Of a stretch of 64,000 nt of DNA, positions 10,594 to 21,269 are shown piece by piece. How positions within the stretch are numbered: position 1 is the stretch's first letter; every line of letters starts with the position of its first letter. A program made the position numbers and the translations under genes. Source of the stretch: Symbiodinium kawagutii (lineage: Eukaryota; Sar; Dinophyceae; Suessiales; Symbiodiniaceae); assembly GCA_009767595.1 (NCBI GenBank), contig VSDK01009522.1:15810-79809 (forward strand). The letters run 5' to 3'. A model generated the notes under the pieces. It searched no databases. It was not told the DNA's origin and saw nothing but the letters and a program-made list of their open reading frames with translations.

Positions 10594-11453
10594 GGAATGT
10601 CAATCAAGAGATGGTCATAGGCCATCTTGTTGGTTTTATTTAGTGGTGGGACGTGTGTTGAGATATGGTGGTGGGACGTGGTTTGGACACTGTTCCTTTA
10701 CCACCTTATAGCCAATTTGGTCAGTGGTCACAAGGGAAAGAATTGACCTCAATAATGAACGGTGATGGATATACACGTAGGATGGTACGCTTTGCTATTG
10801 CCCTGCGCGTGGCACCAGGAAGGTACTTTTTTCAAGATCCAATGCCACCAGGTAAATACATAATTCAAGTTGGTACGTTCACATGGCACCAACACAAGTT
10901 CTTCGGGCTAGACAGTGATTGAAATCGGAAGAAAATGAACCCATGAACACAGGCATGGATCCCCGCTGGGGTCGGTATTCACATCATAAGTGTCCAATTC
11001 AACCCTTATTTCACTCATCATCCTCGACAGTCGCCTGTGCAAGTTGACAATTTGAGGCTCCGCAACACCTCTAGTCATTCACAGCTCCGTAATTACGGTG
11101 TTTTTTTGGTCATCGTCATTATGGTATGTTATTCATGTTGTTAATGAACATCATGAACTTTTTTTTGTGGGGGGATTCATGTCATCATTACACTAATTTG
11201 CATGTTCTGACTCGTCACAAGGAATCCCAATGCTTCCACTTGCCATTGTGTAGTAGGGAAGCAACCTCAGACAACAATGGTACAACAATAGATAGGAGTA
11301 TAGAACCAAAGCGCATGTGAAGAAGATCATTTGCCGTTATTTGGTAGTTGTTTCACCGTTTCACCCACTTCACATCTTTGAGTTAATTGTTTAGTTCGAG
11401 AGTTCATACCATTTGATCGAATTCGTTGCCTTCAGATATAATTACCAATTTCA

Positions 11454-11638
11454 GGTATGCCCACTTGACAGACCAGGATATGCCCGTTTAGTGTCGCTAC
11501 TAGCCGAAGTTTGATATACTGTACCATGATATACCTTTCCTTGTTTATTGTTATGCGTACCATTATGGTATATCATGGTGCATCAAATTTGGGCTATACC
11601 CAAAACAGGCATATCATGGTCTGTCAAGTGGCTATACC
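11454..11638 (+). mobile_element. Long-palindrome element, family H
   Basis: The outer arms run GGTATGCCCACTTGACAGAC... and ...GTCTGTCAAGTGGCTATACC: 31 bp with 3 mismatches. A second inner pair (ACCATGATATACC / GGTATATCATGGT) makes nearly all of the 185 bp foldback. It is non-coding, and I saw no second copy in the window. Confidence 0.6.
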
Positions 11639-11870
11639 ATTTTTAGTCTATGTTTAGTAAATTAATGTACCTGTAGTTTGGCAGGTTTTTTTCCCCTTCA
11701 AAGAAGGTTTTTTCCCTGCCTGAAGAGTGGTTTTGACTCACTTCATCCGCATGCAAATTAATGCAAATCATGTGTCTATAATTAGTCTATGTTTGAGAAT
11801 TTTCCCATGTGACATAGCCATTTTTGTGGTTTCCACATTACTTGCTGCCATTTTTCTTCTGGCTTCCAAG

Positions 11871-11994
11871 GACGAGACCCAACGTCATCAGCTACAGTAC
11901 CACCTTCACAAGCCTCGCAGCGGTTCCTGGTGGCTGGCGCACCGCCGTGCAGATGGAGAAGTCCGTTCGCAGAAGGGATGGAGTGACCAATGAG
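11871..11994 (+). CDS. PPR-like exon (starts RPNVISYS)
   Basis: The acceptor is TTCCAAG|G. After one split base the frame reads TRPNVISYSTTFTSL (positions 16-30), then GGWRTAVQMEKSVRRRDGVT ending NE at position 20. The GAG|GT donor is in phase 0. PNVISYS is the classic PPR helix start. The next exon (13350) begins in phase 0 at position 21. The stretch between positions 24 and Trp is one residue long. Confidence 0.55.
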
Positions 11995-12010
11995 GTCCCT
12001 GCACTGAGGT

Positions 12011-12126
12011 TACCCTCCGGTGAACTAACATGGCAAGCTGGATTTTCGCCATACTTTGTAGAGAAGCCCTGGGAAATCATCCATATATGGTCGATTTTCA
12101 TTGCTAGGTTAGTTTCCCAGAGATTA
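12011..12126 (+). mobile_element. Family M element, diverged copy
   Basis: The left end TACCCTCCGGTGAACTAACA and right end TTAGTTTCCCAGAGATTA match the inverted repeats of the well-preserved copy at 61472-61586. It starts 17 bp after the preceding exon donor, so it lies inside that intron. A lone similar right end (TTAGTTTTCCAGAGAA) is at 12349-12364. Confidence 0.55.
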
Positions 12127-12131
12127 TGCTG

Positions 12132-13349
12132 CTTGATGAATCTCGATGCCTGGTGGTTGGGAGCGGGGCCAGCTTGGTGTCCTTTCCCCTGGCAATTTGG
12201 AGCAGTTTTTGAACCAAATGGCCAAATGGTTGATGATTTTGTTGATGGTCCCTGCGTTGGGTGGTCAGATAGTCCCTTGTTGCGTGGAAAATCCAGCCTT
12301 GATCAATGCTTCGCCTATGAAAACATGATCATTTTTTGCATTCCAGATTAGTTTTCCAGAGAATGTCCAAAAACCGAGAGGTTGAGTGTTTTCGGCATTC
12401 GAAGGATGTGCTACAGTATGCACTGACTAAAAGGTACCATTTTAGTAAGGCATCTAAAAGCCACCAAGATTCGTAACCATTCCGGTTGGTAGTTTCCAAC
12501 CTGTTTGAACCAGCGGATAATGGCTTTTTGGGGGAAACGGTGCCCACCAACCAGCATTGATATTGGGCACAGCTCCATCAACCATCGTAGATGTGTTTGA
12601 TATAATTGTAAATGATGTGGGTTGATCTTCATACTGTCTTGGGTTGGTGGATCGTGGTTCGCAATTCTCAGTTGCTGGCTAATATTGGGTGCTGATGATT
12701 GGGTGCTGATGATTGCGATATACTTGTGATTAATTTCAATCCATGTTCAGTACGAACAGTGGGGTGCCGTATCATGGATCTCCCACTTCCATTTTCAATC
12801 ATGAGCCATCATCCATCAATGAACCACTACCATCTTCATCACTATCAGCTCATGAACCATTATTTTAGTGATCGAAGCTGGTCAGTGAGCTTGATTGATC
12901 GAGACTTCCCTCTGGATTCATCATGCTTGACATGAATGCGTCGCCCCAAGTGGTGCGGCCATTTCCGGGGAGACTTCTTCACTGGGCCCTTCAAAAATGT
13001 AGCAGCCTAGGTAAGCCCCAGGTACCCCCCCACCCTAGCCTCTAGCAGACTTGTGTGCCTGGCAGTGTGAGGGATAATCAGGTGCAATCACAACTTTTTG
13101 GCAGATCATGGGGTTCATGTGACAACTGGACCCGTTGGCGTAGCCATGATAAAACGTCTTAACTGCTATCGGTTACGTTGGTCATGTGAGCGAAAACGCG
13201 GTTGTTGATGCGGAGATTCTTAGGGTTTTTGGTCGTCAGATTAGGGGCGTTATCCTAGATCCACTTGGCAAGCTTGTAGGCCGTTATCCTCCTGCAAGCA
13301 CCCCAAAAGAGCGCGGAAAAGAGCGTGGCTGCCGCTAGCGATGCTTCAG
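12132..13349 (+). other. Putative intron, no gene seen
   Basis: This lies between two phase-matched PPR-like exons. It holds one solo family M end and otherwise unique mid-GC sequence with GGTTGATGATTGGGTGC-type short repeats near 12690. Confidence 0.35.
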
Positions 13350-13439
13350 GTGGTTCAGAACGCGTTGTTGGGCGGTCCTTGGCACCGAGCCCTAGGGAGC
13401 CTTCGTCACATGAGGGTCGCCCAGTGCTTGCCCAACCTG
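13350..13439 (+). CDS. PPR-like exon (VVQNALL..WHRAL)
   Basis: CTTCAG|GTG opens VVQNALLGGPWHRALGSLRH and the exon ends AQCLPNL before a GT donor, in phase 0. V21-V22-Q23-N24 follows directly from position 20 of the previous exon, and P18-N19-L20 leads into V21 of the next. Five residues (28-32) are missing before GG-P-Trp, an in-frame deletion relative to the standard motif. Confidence 0.55.
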
Positions 13440-13462
13440 GTGCCGTGGCCACCGGGGGGAGC

Positions 13463-13486
13463 CACGTCTCAGCATGCTGAGACGTG
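13463..13486. repeat. 24-bp perfect palindrome
   Basis: CACGTCTCAGCA is followed at once by its exact reverse complement, centred on GCATGC. It lies 23 bp after the preceding exon, at the start of the intron, and could form a cruciform or RNA hairpin. Confidence 0.9.
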
Positions 13487-13510
13487 TGGGCAGGAAGCGG
13501 TGCAGGGAAT

Positions 13511-13647
13511 AATGTTCACCCAGGATTAATGAACCCCAGGTTGATTAATTAGGGGAGTTGCCATTTTAAAGGGAAACCGAGGCTTTTAGGGGATACCGGG
13601 ATACCCCCTATTAATCAACCTGGGGTTTATAAACCTGGGTGAACATT
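13511..13647 (+). mobile_element. Long-arm foldback element, family D copy 1
   Basis: Inverted arms of about 45 bp (AATGTTCACCCAGG ... AACCCCAGGTTGATTAATTA and complement) surround a core with AAACCGAGGCTTTTAGGGG. Total 137 bp. A shorter second copy is at 29300-29405. Confidence 0.75.
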
Positions 13648-13951
13648 ACACATCAGACAGACGTATAGGAGGATCTATTAGGCTCATATATTTTTCGACC
13701 TTGCCTGGGAATGATGGCTTCGCATTGGCTAGTATATTGTTGGGGATGGGTCGTAACCGGTAATGCTAAACAAATATTGTTCTTGGTTGTAGTTATTTGT
13801 TTTTAGTTTGCTGGTGCCAGTGTTATTGGTTGACTGCTATTGGCATCTATTCTCCATGCGGTTCTTGTTGCGGTCGTTGAGGTTGTTGGTGTTATTGTTT
13901 GATGTGTTCGCAGTGCCATTTTCGTCGCGATCCATGGGATGTCATCATTCA

Positions 13952-14049
13952 CCGGTTTGTGGTTTCAAACATTTGTTATTTTCCCTAGTAGTTATCAACA
14001 ATTGGTTGGTTGACCAATATTTTTCATAGGGGTTGAAGCCACCAACCAG
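13952..14049 (+). mobile_element. Family A miniature element with TTCA target duplication
   Basis: The ends CCGGTTTGTGGTTTCAAAC and GGGGTTGAAGCCACCAACCA surround TTTTCCCTAGTAGTTATCAA and TTGGTTGGTTGACC. TTCA precedes (13948-13951) and follows (14050-14053). It is 98 bp, non-coding, and inside the intron between two PPR-like exons. Confidence 0.8.
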
Positions 14050-14175
14050 TTCATCCTTTTCTACAATCATTCGAAAGTCCGAAAAAAAAAAAACAACCTC
14101 TTGAGGGTTGCGGAGCGCCATGCCATGGATCCATGGGTTGTTGCTACGCCATGCCACGTTCGCGGCTCCCCGTAG

Positions 14176-14274
14176 GTCAGCCTGAACGGCGCACTGAGCA
14201 TCGTCGAGTCGGAGACGCAGAACTGGTTTTGGGCTCTGCAACTGCTGCGGGTCACAACGCCGGATGTCACTGGG
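14176..14274 (+). CDS. PPR-like exon (VSLNGALS..WALQLL)
   Basis: CCGTAG|GTC opens VSLNGALSIVESETQNWFWA then LQLLRVTTPDVTG. Positions 21-35 and 1-17 are all in register. ACTGGG|GCTGGC gives a GC donor in phase 0, and the next exon starts at Pro18. It reads through for 11 more codons past the donor, so the boundary rests on motif register. Confidence 0.55.
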
Positions 14275-14384
14275 GCTGGCGAGGGCCAACCCGCTGAAGA
14301 GCGCACGTTTTTCGGAACGTTTGGCGATGGACCAATATTAACCAAACCACAATGGAGGATGATTAGTAACCAACCAGAAGAGTG

Positions 14385-14440
14385 ACTGGGCCACCTGCTC
14401 GCCCTCAGCCCAGCTGAACCTTTGAGATGGCGATGGAAAG
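14385..14440 (+). repeat. Dispersed repeat K, copy 1
   Basis: GACTGGGCCACCTGCTCGCC and the following 36 bp are about 85 percent identical by eye to 58466-58533. Each is followed by purine-rich GAGAGA sequence. Nature unknown. Confidence 0.6.
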
Positions 14441-14691
14441 AACAACAGTGGGAAAACAATGGTTATATAATGATGGGATGATGCAATTGTGCTTTCAGAG
14501 AGAGGGAAGAGAGAGAAAACAGAGAAATCCATCTCCGTTTTGTACTTGACCTATTTCTCAGAAAGTTGGATCCAAGCATGGCGCATATGGGGTATCAACG
14601 CTGTAACATACGGTGGCCAGTGAACGATGATGTTACTTTTTGAGCTTCCCATGCGAACCATAAGCCGCGAAGATCCCCGTTGCCAAGATAT

Positions 14692-14737
<46 letters not shown>
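14692..14737 (+). repeat. (GAT)15 microsatellite
   Basis: Uninterrupted TGA/GAT trinucleotide units in the putative intron before the exon at 15210. Confidence 0.95.
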
Positions 14738-15209
14738 CATGTGTTGGTGGGGAGAACTCTGTGATAATTTGTCAGCTGCCTCGTCAATGAAAGCTTCGAA
14801 TAGGCGTGTATCCTCAGAAGTTGTTGGAGATCGTATTTATTCCAGATGTCCAACCAAGACGAAGAGTTGAAAGAACTTTCTACAATTGGGTGTTGAATGA
14901 ACCCATTACGGAGGACTGTCTGACTTTGTGCTCAGCACTTAGAAATATGAGTCCTGAGTTCATCTCAGTAGGTCAATCTTCACACGGGCAGTGGCTAGGC
15001 CCCAAACTCTAACGGTTGTTGTCCCAGTCAACCAGCCCTTGAATACCTAGTAGATCTCCTAGTCCTCAAGCCCCCCCAGGGGTTAGTCATTAAGCCAACC
15101 GCCTGGGAGTTCTTCCTACAGTTCTCCTGGTAGTTGCCAGGTGTTGGGGGGTCCAACCTCCGCGGCCCAACCTGCGGGGTCCAACCCCCAGGGTCACCGG
15201 GCACCGCAG

Positions 15210-15304
15210 CCTGAGGTGATCAGTTACACCTCGGCAGCTGAGACCTGCGCGCGCGCCGCGCAATGCCATCAGGCCGTGCGGCTGTTCGAGTACCTGGCCG
15301 CGCC
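15210..15304 (+). CDS. PPR-like exon (PEVISYTSAAETC)
   Basis: CCGCAG|CCT opens PEVISYTSAAETCARAAQCH, a textbook positions 18-35, then QAVRLFEYLAA. Trp1 is replaced by Cys. A GT donor after GCGCC leaves two bases of a split codon. The exon at 17562 supplies one base, which restores frame. GC content is much higher than in the flanks. Confidence 0.55.
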
Positions 15305-15614
15305 GTGGAAGAAACGACCGCTGTTGGGGCCCAGGGATCAACAACGGGTGGCTCACAGCAGTTGCGGGTGGAAAATCCACTACTGGTAGCTTGGTTTATA
15401 TCATTTACATTTGGTGTTATCTCAAGTTGTGACCCCCAAGTTATGTTGGCTTATTGACTTGTTGCCATAAAATCCTGGAAGTGGTTTGTGTTGGATGACT
15501 TGCCTATGCTCGGCCCTAGTGCTCCAACCTGCCTTGATGATATAATCAAAGCTGCACAGGAAATGATTTGCCGTCAGCAACCAACTTCCGTCCCTGCGCA
15601 AGCAAAGCCAAACC

Positions 15615-15727
15615 GGCTATGGGTCAATATTAACCAACCAATTTCATGGGGGATAGTGACCAACCAATAACAAGGAAAACAATGCTTAATGATAGGGAAC
15701 CAGGGTACGGGATTTTGACGCATAGCC
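15615..15727 (+). mobile_element. Family C miniature element, AACC target duplication
   Basis: Termini GGCTATGGGTCAA and TTGACGCATAGCC (one mismatch) enclose two TTAACCAACCAAT-like pieces and AAAACAATGCTTAATGATAGG. AACC lies on both sides. 113 bp, non-coding. Confidence 0.8.
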
Positions 15728-16212
15728 AACCGGGAATTTGGGGTAACCTATCGAGCACGGTGTGGATGATAGTTGCGGGTGTTTGATTTTCCACCCATCA
15801 CAAGGTTTTGGGCATGCTTATGTGCTAGGACGGTGACATGATCCCCAAAGTCAGGCAGGGTGCTCTTCTGAACCCCTTCGTTTTGACTGTGATGTTAATC
15901 CAGTCGCTTGCAACCATTTGGCTTCAGGATAAAGTCTTCCACACAAATACATTTCCGTACCCCAGCATCAATCAAGATCCGTGTTTGTGGACCGTATGGG
16001 TCCGGAAAGATAGAGGAGTCCAGGAGCAAGCACGAACAACTGAAGCAAACGTTCGTGATTCATGGAAGGTTTGCCCGTCCTATTTCAACATCATCCAACT
16101 CTTCAGATTGGGGCAGCTGCAAGTATCGAAGCAATGCCAGGCCTTTGGCTGCAGAGGAAGGACGACACTTGAACCCTGAATGCCGTTTCTGGTTCCAACC
16201 CAGAATTTTTTG

Positions 16213-16288
16213 GAGACTGCATATGGTTCACCATGTGGCGAGTTCATATAGTTCACCATGTGGAGACTTCATATGGTTCACCATGTAC
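16213..16288 (+). repeat. Three 25-bp tandem units
   Basis: The unit CATATGGTTCACCATGTGG with GAGACTT/GCGAGTT linkers is present three times, the middle copy with TATAGTT. Each unit contains the near-palindrome TGGTTCACCA. Confidence 0.8.
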
Positions 16289-16706
16289 TAGTCTCGTGAT
16301 GCGTTTTTGCTGTTGATGGAGTGCAGTATTGCCAATTCCCGGGCACGGAAGACAAAGACATGTAATATTGGATGATAACAATTGCTGCATGCACAAAGTT
16401 TTGTTTGGTTCAGCGGTTTGCTCGAAGGTTCCATGTTTCTTTCGGAGAGCCGCAAGAAACCTGTGATTTTTCTGCCAGGCTTATGGCTGCTGCCATCACC
16501 AAGAGGCTGTCAGGGATTGATGAGTGGCAAGAGGTGCCAAAGCAGAAAGATGGGGCAGGCAGAGGAGTCAGAAGATCATCATGTGAAAACAAATTGGGCT
16601 CTGTACAAAACAATATGTGGAGTTTCCCACTATGAGCTTATCAACGTACCTGTGGCGTGTTTGCAAATCATTTGCATGAAGGCTGGCATAGTATCCAGCT
16701 ATGCTC

Positions 16707-16811
16707 TTAGGAGTTTCTTAAAGGTGTACCCCTAAATCATCCTCGATTGACTTTACAGTAACAATAGTAAACCAACCATTTTTGGGATCCTCCATGTTCA
16801 GAAACTCCCAA
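16707..16811 (+). mobile_element. Family G inverted-repeat element, copy 2
   Basis: The left end TTAGGAGTTTCTTAAAGG and right end CATGTTCAGAAACTCCCAAA correspond to the copy at 6339. The interior AGTAACAATAGTAAACCAACCA recurs (ACAGTAATAAACCAGCCA) near 6130 and 60950. Confidence 0.55.
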
Positions 16812-17561
16812 ATACACATGTAAACAGAGCAACCAAGTGATTTGCATTCACCTCTGGCTGGCTGAGGCTGGAAGCATCCTGGAAGATGTGAGAGGTCAGA
16901 GGCTGTTGGGGCCTTGGCACGCACTGTTGATGTCAAGCCGTGCACCCGGAATGGATCTATGGTTTATCAGCCATTTTCCGTACTGGGTAGCATCCACCCC
17001 TGCCAGTGTTGCAGGAATTGTCCGCAGTATCATGGGGGATTGTGACACCCTAAGAGGTAATCCATTTAGTTGTTGGCTTGTATCATGTTGGACCAAAGGG
17101 CCCAGAATAGATCAAGCACCCATTGGTGGGTTTACGGTGGTCACCATGCGGTACCTGTGGAATTGAGAATCCAAACCCTTGGATTCATGTTTGTGTTCCA
17201 TGAGTCCGTTCGTGCTGATACCGGGGTCCGATTTTGGATTTCCAATCTCCTGTCTACAATCAGGTCAGGATGTTTGCTGTGCTTGCACCCGGCAATTCCA
17301 TGTCTTCGAACTACTACATGTGTTCCGTTGTTATTTGAAACATCTTTTAAATCAACGTGTTCATCCCAACCTATCCAGCGCATTGGTCAATTTGTCGATT
17401 GTTGTTCTTTTCTAAAAATCCCGGTTTTGTGCTGATGAATACCTGGACATGTCCCGACCTCGTTTCTGTTAGCCCTTATATTCTTTCATGGACGGAAAGA
17501 CTCCTGTTCCCAACGCTTCCAGACGTTGGGTCTCCCCGGCGTAACCTGATCACAGCTTCAG

Positions 17562-17660
17562 GTTCCAGCTGGACGTCATCCATTGCAATGCTGCTCGGCG
17601 CGCCGGCGTCGCACCAGACCATGTCAACGACCTCGGGTTTGGAACGACCAGAACTGCAAG
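17562..17660 (+). CDS. PPR-like exon (FQLDVIHCNAA)
   Basis: After TTCAG one split base is followed by FQLDVIHCNAARRAGVAPDH. D-V-I-H-C-N-A-A fits positions 19-26. Joined to the exon ending 15304 it makes a 34-residue motif. The 3' boundary is uncertain: a GT at 17661 leaves an atypical tail, and a GC donor inside CGGCGCGCC is possible. Confidence 0.4.
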
Positions 17661-18737
17661 GTGGGTTTGACTGCAGCTGAATAGCAAGAAATGACCAAAG
17701 TCACAAATAACCATAGAGAGTTAGAACTTTTCAGCAGTTGCTCGCCATCAGCATGAATGCTGATCTCGGAGAAAGAGAGAGAGAGAGAGAGTTGGAACAG
17801 TTGCTTCATAACTTTGGTAACTACGAGTTATGGTAGATGCATAAACTTAAATGATGAAACTAACTAATGATTCGGGGACCGCACCACCTGGTAGTGCTTT
17901 TCTTTTACCATCATTCTTATCCACCGCATCATTGAGGAATGGTAGATGGTTTCTACCGAGTATGCCGTGAAGATGCATGCTTATGTAATGGGCTGAGATG
18001 GGCAAAGGAAGGCTGGAAACAAAATGAATACCAGGTATAGTTCTGATGTTTGTCGAGGTTGAATCAACATGAATACCTCAATGACTCAAGTAGGTCTTTT
18101 GTTAAACATCGGCGTGTCGGTCACTTCGTTCGAAAGACACATGCAAACAAACAAGCAAAACCCTTCCTCCATCAGTGTATGTGACACGATGCCCCCATTC
18201 CCTGGCATTTTTGAACCATTGATTTTTCTGGTAAGCTTGCGATATAGACAATGATGATTCAACATCATCCACAATATAGTTCATTATTTTTGATAGTGCG
18301 TGATTCACCAGAGTCAAGGGATCAAATCAGTACTATGTGTTCTTAGTCATCGATGAGTTGTGACGTTGGGAAAGGCCTCGCAGCAAATTAGCCGACCTTC
18401 ATGTTAGCCGCGGCAAAAGCTACCAAGGCTCATGAGGCCATAGCTGTTTGTTGGAGAGATATGACCATACATAGATGTTCAACGTTTTGGTTGCTTAAAG
18501 ATATAGGGTTGATTTTGAAAGGGGTTATCATAAATGCTTAATAAAACCCCATCAATAGTTGGCCTAAAGAGTTACCAGTAGTACCGCACAAGGCGGTGGC
18601 GGAAGTTTCCAAGATAGGAGCACTATAGGAGTGTGCAGTTGTGGTTGCGACGATTGATTGTCCGAGGGATCCGAGAACTGAACATCACTTGGGCCTGACT
18701 CCCTACCAATGTGAGCATCGATCTGGCCACTTGACTG
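17661..18737 (+). other. No gene seen
   Basis: Contains a GA run (17774-17793) and otherwise plain mid-GC sequence. Confidence 0.4.
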
Positions 18738-19330
18738 GCAGCCTATCTGTCTAGCTATCTTTCTATCAGTGGATCAGTTTTCTTTCTGTCTGTCTGACTG
18801 TCTATCTATCTATCTATCTGATGATCTATTCGTTTATCTATCTGCCTATGTACTTGTCTTTCTATCTACCTCACTATCTATCTCGTCATCTTTCTGTCTA
18901 TGTATCTATCTTTCTACCTGTCCATCTATCTATTTATCTATCTGCCTATCTATCTATCTGTCTATCTATCTACCGAATTATTTGTCTGATCATCTATGTG
19001 TCCATCTGTCTATCTTTCTGTCTTTCTACCTGACTATCTATCTACTTATCTATCTGACTCTCGTTTCGTCTACCTATCTGTCTATCTAATGACCCATCTA
19101 GCCATCTGAATCTGGCTATCCAATTGTCTGTCTATTCCATCTATCTATTCTATCTATCTATCTATCCATCTATCTATCTATCTATCCATCTATCTATCCA
19201 TCTATTCATCCATCGATGCATCTATGTATCTGACTATGCATCTAGCCACCCATGGATCTGACTATCTGCTTGTCCATCTATCTGGCTACCTCTTTGTCTA
19301 GCCATCTTTCGTCTATCTATTCATTTACCT
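18738..19330 (+). repeat. Long TCTA/TATC tetranucleotide array
   Basis: About 590 bp of TATC units with CTGT, CTAC and CATC variants. ORFs read through it as Ser/Leu/Tyr repeats on the + strand and are artefacts. Confidence 0.95.
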
Positions 19331-19331
19331 T

Positions 19332-20040
19332 CCAAATGTGCTTCGATCATGAAGTGTTTTGCATCTAGGTGTTTGGCCACTTTTGATAATTGGACCTTGC
19401 AAAGGTGTTCCGATCATCAAGTGTTTTGCTACTTTTGACCTGCAAATGTGCTTGGCGCGCAAGCGTTGTGCACATTTTGGCCACATAAATCACGAAAAGT
19501 GACGCGAAACGCAAGTGTTTTCCTACTTTTGTCTCCTGTGTTCAAAAAGTGTCAAAACGTGCTGTGTTTTGACACATTTGCTTCAAAATGTGCTTCTCGC
19601 CCTGGCCGCGTGCACTTTTTCGGACATGCAACTTTCAAAACTTGTTAAAAACCACGAGTTTTTGCGACTTCGGACGTGAGAATGTGCTTCGCGCGCAGGC
19701 GGCGTGCCAATTTTCATGATCATATGACATCTCCGAAAAGTGGCCCGAAACGCTAGTAAAATTGCAGTTTTTATTTTGGTACAAGATTTTATCTTAAAAA
19801 TTTGCTTCGCGCGCAGGCAGCGTGCCAGTTTTGAGAATCATGAGTCATCAAAAGTGCTCCGAACATGTAGTGTTTTTACGATTTTGACTTCCAAATGTGC
19901 TTCGCGCCTAGGTTTTTGCACGATTTTCCAAGTTACATCTCCCAAAAGTGCTCCGGACCTGACATGTTTTTACGATTTTGACTTCCAAATGTGCTTCGCG
20001 CCTAGGTTTTTTCACGATTTTTGCACACACCTTCCGCCAC
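19332..20040 (+). repeat. Degenerate satellite, about 95-143 bp period
   Basis: The core AAATGTGCTTCGCGCGCAGG (variants CGCGCCTAGG, CGATCATGAAG) recurs near 19334, 19444, 19586, 19681, 19796, 19892 and 19987. Between cores, GTTTTTACGATTTTGACTTC and AAAAGTGCTCCGGAC repeat. The last two units are nearly identical. Confidence 0.8.
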
Positions 20041-21152
20041 GGTGCTCCGCACCCGCCGCTTTAGCGAGGTACCCTTCTGGACGCTCATGAGGCACAAAAC
20101 CTTGCCAAAGACAGCATTTCGCGACTTTCCTAACATTTCGGCGCGCTCGCATTCTCATCTTTCGCACATCTCTTCTTTCACACATCTCTTCTTTCGCACA
20201 TCTGCTCTGGCGATCTACCCTAGCTGAGTCACATCTCTTCTTTCACACATCTGCTGAGGCGATCTACCCTAGCTGAGTTGTCCATATTGTCGGAAGTTAG
20301 ACTTCTAAACTTCCTTCGATTAAGAAATATGGAGGGTTCTTGAACGAGGGAACCTCCCAAAATGGTGGACTTCTTTTTATATAAAGGTGATTGATGTTGA
20401 TAACTTGGGAGGTACCCCCCCCCATTTTAAGAAATCACCAGAGAGTTTAAATGAAAGACAAATTTGTATTAAATCTTTGATATGGTGTAGTTATTTTCGT
20501 GAACTATGATATGGTCATACATGTGCATGTTTGCATGGTATCGTTCGTTCCTGTTTCATACATGTTGGGATGTGCACAAAGTATACCATACCAATTGCAA
20601 TTGGCGGCCAACGGCCATCAACCCATTAGACAATGCAGATTTCTACTGCCGTTTTGGTGAATTGCTGTTCTTGTTGAGCGGGAGCTCATGGGAACAAAAC
20701 AGCAGTACCATCTAAAGCCATGCCGTTGGTGGCATCAAGGATTCAAGGGGGTCGCCTAGCCGTTTGGCAGTGCCGTGTCGGCCGCTGGTTCCTCACAAGT
20801 CTGACAAGTTACATGGACATTTATGTACGTATAGATGTTTGAAATGTGTTCCTGGCATTGGAAGTACACCCAAAACTTGTGAGGTGTTTCTAGAAACATC
20901 TCAGTCATTTCCTTATGGCTACCAGATTACCCCATCCCCATTTCTAGATGCACTGGGCTGGTCGATGGGCAAATCTACAGGAGACCTTTATGATTGGGGG
21001 TTGTCACCAGGGTTTCCAACGTCGATGTTCTCATGAATCAACCCAGTCATAGATACATTTCCCCACATATTTTTTCCAGAATGTTTGCAAGTCATTTTGG
21101 GACCACCACCCGTTTTTTTCGGGGTACTTGAAGGTCAAAGTAGACTGATCAG
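20041..21152 (+). other. No firm gene; short tandem block
   Basis: At 20165-20281 CACATCTCTTCTTTC and GCGATCTACCCTAGCTGAGT are duplicated in tandem. At 20771-20826, after GGCAG, the frame CRVGRWFLTSLTSYMD before a GT is a weak PPR-like fragment. Confidence 0.4.
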
Positions 21153-21269
21153 AGTGACGTCATTTCGTCCGAGGCAGCCATGAGGGCGGTGGGTCAGGAC
21201 GCCGAGTGTGGATGGAGGCGATCAATGCGCTTGCTGGCGGAGATGAAACAAATGCAGCTTCGAACGAAT
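21153..21269 (+). CDS. PPR-like exon (SDVISSEAAMRA)
   Basis: GATCAG|AGT opens SDVISSEAAMRAVGQDAECG, then WRRSMRLLAEMKQMQLRTN. It covers a whole motif: positions 18-35 (two residues long), then W1, L7-L8, M11, L16. A GA donor after AAT is assumed because it matches the length of other exons, but the frame stays open beyond it. The Met/Gln-rich second helix is typical of dinoflagellate PPRs. Confidence 0.5.

Larger units (their letters stand above)
8581..11453 (+). other. Mostly non-coding; one candidate exon at 9278
   Basis: Apart from the exon candidate at 9278-9451, overlapping ORFs on both strands at 9786-10453 look like chance. The + frame near 9990-10020 contains a PPR-like FQLLEEAF, but I could not give it splice bounds. 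AT-rich tracts lie at 11100-11165. Confidence 0.35.
15728..17561 (+). other. Putative intron region, no firm gene
   Basis: Chance ORFs (for example 15838-16179 and 16372-16635) have no recognisable domain. A + frame near 16898-16960 reads GPWHALLMSSRAPG, a possible PPR half-motif without clear bounds. It contains the repeats at 16213 and 16707. Confidence 0.35.

Noticed and set aside
18769-19089. 106-codon ORF rich in Ser/Leu/Tyr
   Set aside because: It is a translation of the TCTA tetranucleotide array.
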